This document shows positions 53,652-58,742 of a stretch of 58,742 nt of DNA, in pieces. How positions within the stretch are numbered: the stretch's first letter is position 1; every line of letters begins with the position of its first letter. Source of the DNA: an uncultured Bacteroidales bacterium (GTDB lineage: Bacteria > Bacteroidota > Bacteroidia > Bacteroidales > UBA932); the NCBI GenBank assembly GCA_944326335.1, contig CALVDM010000016.1, positions 1 to 58,742 of the forward strand, in the 5' to 3' direction. Position numbers and translations under genes: made by a program. The notes beneath the pieces are model-generated. The model made no database searches and was not told the origin of the DNA. It saw only the letters and a program-made list of their open reading frames with translations.

Positions 53652-53841
53652 TTACCGGCCATTCACTTCAGTCCTGACGCCGTCAGGCGTTGTAATAATG
53701 CCTTCCGACAAATGCCAGTCATTGTCAATTTTTCCCACACCGACAGAATACTCCCCAGCCGTTCGGATATGTAGTATAGCCCGACTCGGACGCGACTCCG
53801 TAATATGCCCCGTCGCTATAACGGCCGGAATAGCAACTCAT
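53652..53841 (-). pseudogene. Frameshifted MORN-like protein remnant (tentative)
   Basis: On the minus strand a frame from ATG 53841 reads MSCYSGRYSDGAYYGVASES and then GYTTYPNGWG before losing sense; the adjacent frame continues EYSVGVGKIDNDWHLSEGII and TTPDGVRTEVNGR to a TAA at 53652. Joined, they show a Y-x-G-x-Y-x-D-G-x-Y-x-G spacing like MORN repeats. The match is by eye and short. It fills the gap between lysS and the methyltransferase and overlaps neither. Confidence 0.4.
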
Positions 53842-53856
53842 CCGGTACGGACAGGA

Positions 53857-53887
53857 TTTGATTTGCCATGCGTTTTTGCTATCTTTG
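53857..53887 (+). promoter_or_regulatory. Promoter of the rRNA methyltransferase gene
   Basis: TTTG (53857-53860), 19 bases and TATCTTTG (53880-53887), a perfect fit. Only eight bases separate the -7 box from the ATG, so the mRNA leader is at most a few bases long. Confidence 0.85.
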
Positions 53888-53895
53888 TCTCCTGC

Positions 53896-54699
53896 ATGAG
53901 AAAGGAACAGATAACATCCGCACAGAATCCCAAAATCAAGGAACTGCTCTCCCTGTACGAAAAATCAAAAGCGAGGAGAGAGTCAGGCCTGTTTGTGGCG
54001 GAAGGCAGACGAGAAGTGGAGCACTGCATCAATGGGGGATATACCTTGCGCACCCTCTTCGTGTGCCCGGAAATTCTCGGAGAGGAAGACATTGCCACAC
54101 TGGCGGCATCGGCAGGAGACAGATGTCCTGTCATTGAGGTGCCCGGAAGGCTATATGAAAAAGCAGCATACAGGGGAAGTACGGAAGGTGTAATCGCTGA
54201 AGTGCAGATAAAGGAGCGGTCGCTCGGCGACATTGTGCTGAAGGACAAGCCGCTGATAATCGTTCTCGAATCCGTGGAGAAGCCGGGGAATCTCGGGGCG
54301 GTGCTCCGGAGCGCGGACGCGGCAGGCGCGGATGCCGTGATAATATGCGACCCTTTGACAGACCTTTACAACCCGAACCTGATAAGGGCAAGTGTCGGAG
54401 CCATATTCACGGTGCAGACCGTTGCCGCAAGTTCCGAAGAAACGATATCATGGCTGAAATCAAAGGGGATACGGATTCTGACGGCACAGCTGCAGGACTC
54501 CGTACCGTACTACAGGACAGACATGACCCAGGCAACTGCAATAGTCATGGGTACGGAAGCGACCGGGCTCTCCGGGATATGGAGAGAGAGTGCCGACAGG
54601 CACATAATGATACCGATGCTCGGGAAACTCGACTCCCTGAACGTGTCGGTATCAGCAGCCATCCTGCTATATGAAGCCGTAAGGCAGCGCAACGGATAA
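53896..54699 (+). CDS. SpoU-family 23S rRNA/tRNA 2'-O-methyltransferase (RlmB-like)
   Basis: The 267-residue SPOUT enzyme has an N-terminal substrate-binding domain (SAQNPKIKELLSLYEKSKAR, FVAEGRREVEHC), then VLESVEKPGNLGAVLRSADA, VIMGTEATGLS and the trefoil-knot signature IPMLGKLDSLNVSVSAAILLYEA that binds SAM. It methylates a ribose in rRNA or tRNA; which position is unclear. The ATG at 53896 is chosen because it begins the known N-terminus and follows the promoter. Confidence 0.92.
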   Translation: MRKEQITSAQNPKIKELLSLYEKSKARRESGLFVAEGRREVEHCINGGYTLRTLFVCPEILGEEDIATLAASAGDRCPVIEVPGRLYEKAAYRGSTEGVIAEVQIKERSLGDIVLKDKPLIIVLESVEKPGNLGAVLRSADAAGADAVIICDPLTDLYNPNLIRASVGAIFTVQTVAASSEETISWLKSKGIRILTAQLQDSVPYYRTDMTQATAIVMGTEATGLSGIWRESADRHIMIPMLGKLDSLNVSVSAAILLYEAVRQRNG

Positions 54700-54746
54700 A
54701 ATCCCTGACGGCATAAATTCGTCGGACAGACGTTAAAACACATGCA

Positions 54747-55607
54747 ATGAAGAAATTCGGACTGATAGGTTATCCCATAGCCACATCGGGAAGCCCGGCA
54801 CTGTTCCGGGCCGGATACGGCGGCAGATACAGCTACGACCTCATTGAAGAACCCGACTTCGCGACAGCGTTCGACAGGTTCGTTGCAGGATATGACGGAA
54901 TAAACGTCACTGCCCCGTTCAAGATTGACGCATTCAGGAAGGCAGACATCCGCACAGGGATATGCACCAGGACAGGTGCCGCCAACCTCCTGCTGAAGAC
55001 AGACAACGGCATAATGGCTGACAACACAGACTATGCAGGGATAGTGCTGTCAGTGATGGATGCCCTGCTGCCCGACGGAGGCTACGGATTCTACAAAGCC
55101 CACGGCACGGATTTCTCCACGATACCCGGGCTTCTCAGAGGAATCTACGGGCACAGGCCCAAGGCCCTGGTCGCAGGATGCGGCGGTGCAGGCAGGGCGG
55201 CTGCTGCCGCTGCCGCCGAAATGGGCTACGAGACAGTGCTTGCGAACAGGACAGAGGACAAGGCGGCAAGAATCTGCGGGGACATGCCTGAATACGGTTT
55301 CAGTACCGCCCCGCTCCACGACTTCCCTGACCTTGTGAAAAGCTGCGCCCTGGTAATCTACACGATACCGGAACGGATACCTGAAATAGACCTCACAGGT
55401 GCGGACTGCTATGCCGGGAAAGGGAAAATCATCCTCGAAGCCAACTACAAGACACCTTCGTTCGGAAAACTCGAGACCGGCATCATGGAGCAGGCAGGAT
55501 GCAGATATGTCACAGGCAGGCGGTGGCTTCTGTATCAGGCTCTTACAGGATTCAGTATATTCACGGGGGAAACCCCTGATTTCGAAAAGATGAGCAGCGG
55601 GGTCTGA
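54747..55607 (+). CDS. aroE: Shikimate dehydrogenase
   Basis: The 286-residue NADPH enzyme reduces 3-dehydroshikimate. Substrate-binding residues are seen in TSGSPALF, NVTAPFKIDAF (catalytic lysine) and ADNTDYAGIV (aspartate), and the NADP loop is AGCGGAGRAAAAA with NRTEDKA. It complements aroK at 25.4 kb, so the aromatic pathway genes are scattered. It begins 47 bases after the methyltransferase gene. Confidence 0.93.
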   Translation: MKKFGLIGYPIATSGSPALFRAGYGGRYSYDLIEEPDFATAFDRFVAGYDGINVTAPFKIDAFRKADIRTGICTRTGAANLLLKTDNGIMADNTDYAGIVLSVMDALLPDGGYGFYKAHGTDFSTIPGLLRGIYGHRPKALVAGCGGAGRAAAAAAAEMGYETVLANRTEDKAARICGDMPEYGFSTAPLHDFPDLVKSCALVIYTIPERIPEIDLTGADCYAGKGKIILEANYKTPSFGKLETGIMEQAGCRYVTGRRWLLYQALTGFSIFTGETPDFEKMSSGV

Positions 55608-55723
55608 CATGTTCCGGAAGACCACATCATACACATCCCGATTTTTGAGAAATTTCCAGCCGATATCCGGCTTTACTCCGAAAATAATGACTAAATTGCG
55701 CGGTTGTTTCAAAACCACATATC

Positions 55724-56149
55724 ATGTCTCTGAATAAAGTCATGCTCATCGGCAACGCCGGCAAGGACCCGGAAGTCCGCTATCTCGAAGGGAACGCGAA
55801 AGTGGCTACCATAAGGCTCGCGACATCGGAAAGATACAGAGACAAGGACGGGAACGTCAGGGAGACCACCGAATGGCACACGGTGGTGACATGGCGGGCC
55901 ATGGCTGATTTTGTGGAAAAATATGTCCGGAAAGGCTCCCAGCTGTATGTGGAAGGCAGGCTCAGGTCAAGGACATGGAACGACAGGACGGGGAATCCGA
56001 GATACAGCACGGAAATACATGCCGACAACCTGCAGCTTCTCGGCAGACCGGAACCGCAGCAGAAGCCGGACAACGGAGCCAGGGACGCACAGGCACCCGG
56101 GAACAAGCCGGAGACGGATATCGATATCGACGATGACCTCCCGTTCTGA
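55724..56149 (+). CDS. ssb: Single-stranded-DNA-binding protein (full-length)
   Basis: The 141-residue SSB has an OB fold starting MSLNKVMLIGNAGKDPEVRY, with TTEWHTVVTWRAMADFVEKY, a Q/P-rich linker and the acidic tip DIDIDDDLPF that binds replication and repair partners. This is the canonical form, unlike the short one at 43.4 kb. It lies 116 bases after aroE and 65 before purA. Confidence 0.95.
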   Translation: MSLNKVMLIGNAGKDPEVRYLEGNAKVATIRLATSERYRDKDGNVRETTEWHTVVTWRAMADFVEKYVRKGSQLYVEGRLRSRTWNDRTGNPRYSTEIHADNLQLLGRPEPQQKPDNGARDAQAPGNKPETDIDIDDDLPF

Positions 56150-56214
56150 AAATGCCGGCAGGCCTGAAGAGGCAGCAAACTGACAATAAGTGAAAGGATA
56201 AAATTTATTATATT

Positions 56215-57474
56215 ATGAAATTAGACGTAGTTCTCGGACTCCAGTGGGGAGACGAAGGAAAAGGCAAGATAGTCGATGTGCTTGCCGGCAACTATCCTGT
56301 TGTCGCCAGGTTCCAGGGCGGCCCGAACGCCGGACATTCACTTCATTTCGAAGGGAAAAGCTTTGTCCTCCGGTCCATCCCTTCCGGAATCTTCAGAAAG
56401 GATGCAGTAAACGTTATCGGCAACGGTGTCGTGCTCGACCCTATCACCTTCCGGAAAGAATGTGAAAACATTGAGGCCGCAGGAGCACCTGTAAAGGAAA
56501 GGATAGTGATTGCAAAGAAAGCACATCTGATTCTGCCTACGCACAGGCTCCTCGATGCCGCGAACGAGGCAGCCATGGGAAAAGGCAAGATAGGTTCGAC
56601 TCTCAAGGGGATAGGCCCGACATACACGGACAAGGTCAGCCGCAACGGCCTGCGTGTCGGAGACGTGCTTGCGGACGATTTCAAGGCCAGATACGGCAAG
56701 TTGAAGGAAAGGCATGTGAAAATGCTGTCCCAGATGCAGTTCGAATGCAATCCTGAAGCCGAGGAAGCCGAGTTCTTCGATGCTGTCGAATACCTGAAGC
56801 AGTTCAGGCTCATAGACTGCGAATATTTCATGAACACCCAGCTCAAGGAGAAATCCATACTTGCCGAAGGGGCCCAGGGCTCGATGCTCGACATCGACTA
56901 CGGTTCATATCCGTTCGTCACATCGTCATCCACAGCCTGCGCCGGGGCATGCATCGGCCTCGGGGTGCCACCGTCCTCGATAGGCCATGTCTACGGAATT
57001 TTCAAGGCTTACTGCACAAGGGTCGGAAGCGGACCTTTCCCTACAGAGCTCTTTGACGAGACAGGGGAAAAGCTCAGGAAGATAGGAAACGAGTTCGGGG
57101 CTGTGACGGGAAGGCCGAGAAGGTGCGGATGGCTCGACCTCGTGGCCCTCAGGTATGCCGTGATGATAAGCGGTGTCACGGACCTGATAATGATGAAATC
57201 CGACTGCCTTGACTCTTTCGGGACGATAAAGGTATGCACCTCATACAAGGTCGGAGGCAAGGAGACCGACATGGTGCCTTTCGACACATTCGCGGAAATA
57301 GAACCGGTCTACACAGAATTCAAGGGCTGGAACGCAGACCTCACCGGCTGCCGCAAGGAAGAGGAGCTTCCGGAAGAATTCAGGAACTACATCGCATTCA
57401 TGGAGAATTATCTCGGCGTGCCTATCCGGATAATATCACTTGGCCCTGACAGGGATGCCACCATCATGAGATAA
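56215..57474 (+). CDS. purA: Adenylosuccinate synthetase
   Basis: The 419-residue GTP-dependent enzyme makes adenylosuccinate from IMP and aspartate in AMP synthesis. LGLQWGDEGKGKIVD is the N-terminal catalytic loop (aspartate base and P-loop), QGGPNAGHS the IMP site and catalytic histidine, and GPTYTDKVSRNG and RVGSGPFPTEL are conserved further on. Length is standard. An MFS gene follows 17 bases later. Confidence 0.97.
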   Translation: MKLDVVLGLQWGDEGKGKIVDVLAGNYPVVARFQGGPNAGHSLHFEGKSFVLRSIPSGIFRKDAVNVIGNGVVLDPITFRKECENIEAAGAPVKERIVIAKKAHLILPTHRLLDAANEAAMGKGKIGSTLKGIGPTYTDKVSRNGLRVGDVLADDFKARYGKLKERHVKMLSQMQFECNPEAEEAEFFDAVEYLKQFRLIDCEYFMNTQLKEKSILAEGAQGSMLDIDYGSYPFVTSSSTACAGACIGLGVPPSSIGHVYGIFKAYCTRVGSGPFPTELFDETGEKLRKIGNEFGAVTGRPRRCGWLDLVALRYAVMISGVTDLIMMKSDCLDSFGTIKVCTSYKVGGKETDMVPFDTFAEIEPVYTEFKGWNADLTGCRKEEELPEEFRNYIAFMENYLGVPIRIISLGPDRDATIMR

Positions 57475-57491
57475 AACGGAGAAACTGGAAA

Positions 57492-58742
57492 ATGGCAAGG
57501 ACAGGTAAACTTTCAAGAGACAACAAGAAGACAAGATGGGGCATGCTGCTCATCATATCATTCGTGATGTTTGCGGCATACATTGCCTCCGACAACATAT
57601 TCTCGGTCGAGCGGACACTGATGGATCCCGACACCTACGCCATCACGCAGACGGAATACGACACCCTCGCAGGCGCATACTCGATATTCAATGTCTATCT
57701 CCTGATGCTCATCTTCGGAGGGCTCATACTGGACAAGATGGGCATACGGTTCACGGGAATAATGTCATGCATACTGATGGTTGTCGGGATAGGCATGCTC
57801 ACATTGTCGCTGTTCGACCTCGGCAACATGTCGGGAAGCGGTGAAACGGCGGGGTACATGAATTTCCTCGGCTCGAGGCTGCGCACACCTGTGTTCTGGG
57901 CAGTCATCGGTATCGGTGTATATGGAGTCGGGGCGGAAATCGCCGGGATTACGGCCACCAAGGCCATAGCAAAATGGTTCATAGGTTACGAGATGGCACT
58001 TGCCATGGGGCTTCAGCTTGCTCTTGCCAGGCTCGGGACCGGCATCGCGTACGGTGCCACTCCTGTGATAGTGAACGCAGCCGGAGGCAATGTTGGCGTA
58101 GCTGTCCTCATCGGACTGATACTTCTCTGCATAGGGCTCGCCGCATTCCTTTTCTACAGTGTGTTCGACAGGAAACTTGACAAGGAGATAGCCCAGGCCG
58201 GAATAAGCGACGAGAACAGCTCCGCAGAAGACGAATTCCACTTCAAGGACACGCTGCAGGTCATAAAGAACCCGGCATTCTGGATGATAGCATTCCTCTG
58301 CCTGCTGTTCTATGCGGCAGTGAACCCGTTCCTTAAATACTCTACAGGGATGATGACGGCGAAATTCGGTGTCAGCGAGACACTTGCCGGACTTTTCCCG
58401 CTCATACTCCCGATGGGCTGCATTGTGCTCACTCCCCTGTTCGGCAGAATATACGACAAGAAGGGGCACGGGGCCGACCTCATGATATTCGGCGCGTTCC
58501 TGATAACCGCAGTACACCTCCTTTTCTCGGCTCCGTTCATCACAAGCAAGTGGATTGCCCTGATTCTCATGGCACTGCTCGGTGTCGGATACGCCATGCT
58601 GCCTTCAGCGATGTGGCCGTCAATAGCCAAGATAATGCCCGCAAAGCTCCTCGGGACAACAATGGCCCTCACGTTCTACATACAGAACATCGGGTTCATT
58701 TTCGTACCGAAGGCCATAGGCGCAATAAAGGAATCTACAGGT
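57492..58742 (+). CDS. MFS transporter (partial, cut at window end)
   Basis: The frame stays open for 417 codons to the window edge. It begins MARTGKLSRDNKKTRWGMLL and has at least ten hydrophobic spans; the first half carries GGLILDKMGIRFTGIM, an MFS loop between spans 2 and 3, and the second half GRIYDKKGHGADL, the equivalent loop. It resembles MFSD1-like/OFA-type permeases found next to purA in Bacteroidales. The substrate is unknown. Confidence 0.87.
   Translation, partial: MARTGKLSRDNKKTRWGMLLIISFVMFAAYIASDNIFSVERTLMDPDTYAITQTEYDTLAGAYSIFNVYLLMLIFGGLILDKMGIRFTGIMSCILMVVGIGMLTLSLFDLGNMSGSGETAGYMNFLGSRLRTPVFWAVIGIGVYGVGAEIAGITATKAIAKWFIGYEMALAMGLQLALARLGTGIAYGATPVIVNAAGGNVGVAVLIGLILLCIGLAAFLFYSVFDRKLDKEIAQAGISDENSSAEDEFHFKDTLQVIKNPAFWMIAFLCLLFYAAVNPFLKYSTGMMTAKFGVSETLAGLFPLILPMGCIVLTPLFGRIYDKKGHGADLMIFGAFLITAVHLLFSAPFITSKWIALILMALLGVGYAMLPSAMWPSIAKIMPAKLLGTTMALTFYIQNIGFIFVPKAIGAIKESTG

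Overview
The window looks like chromosomal DNA from a Bacteroidales bacterium (phylum Bacteroidota), probably an anaerobic gut commensal. The signs are: recurrent promoters of the Bacteroidota type (TTTG, 19-20 bases, TAnnTTTG); few Shine-Dalgarno sequences; a gamma/alpha-fused 2-oxoacid:ferredoxin oxidoreductase; pyruvate formate-lyase with its activase; a histone-H1-like Hc1 protein; a tiny basic COX24/mS38-type ribosomal protein; ExbB/ExbD/TonB; and a DUF3575 gene followed by a lipoprotein, the usual layout of Bacteroidales fimbrial loci. GC content is moderate (judged by eye). I cannot name genus or species.

Layout. 1-2.6 kb is accessory DNA: the start of a fimbria-like operon, a 39-base TG microsatellite, a frameshifted gene remnant and an internally deleted ISL3-type insertion sequence, all beside an initiator tRNA. 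2.6-5 kb is hisS and a drug/metabolite exporter, read from a repeat that carries its own promoter; further repeat copies fill 5.0-5.3 kb. 5.4-8 kb has a 29-residue membrane microprotein, a DUF362 lipoprotein and a MATE exporter; the exporter follows a copper ATPase with a CopZ-like chaperone fused to its C-terminus (8.0-10.5 kb). 10.9-18.1 kb is a five-gene run, korA-korB-gdhA-SLC13 transporter-outer-membrane protein, centred on 2-oxoglutarate and dicarboxylates. 18.4-25.9 kb is one tight operon: exbB-exbD-tonB-rluB-era-parC-aroK.

25.9-33.7 kb holds recJ, a hexuronate pair (uxuA and an SDR mannonate oxidoreductase) with a divergent LacI-type regulator, and a secreted GH3 glucosidase. 33.8-35.8 kb is rng, the mS38-like protein and HU. 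Then come a nucleoside-type MFS permease, tgt with lptF/G, a GIN-domain lipoprotein, an M3 peptidase, a zinc-ribbon protein and a short ssb. 43.8-47.8 kb is an envelope glycosylation set (ArnT-like, LAB_N, ArnC-like) plus a 2-hydroxyacid dehydrogenase. 48-51 kb is pflB-pflA, followed by a patatin phospholipase, lysS, a 23S rRNA methyltransferase, aroE, a second ssb, purA and an MFS transporter cut by the window end.

Most of this is a conserved core of central metabolism, translation and envelope functions. The less ordinary items are the promoter-bearing repeats upstream of hisS, the TG tract upstream of the fimbrial genes, the MITE-like insertion-sequence scar, the CopA-CopZ fusion with a possible internal start, the loss of the zinc cysteines in Tgt, the microprotein, and a frameshifted MORN-like remnant near 53.7 kb. 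I do not see a CRISPR array, a prophage or a recognisable complete defence system.
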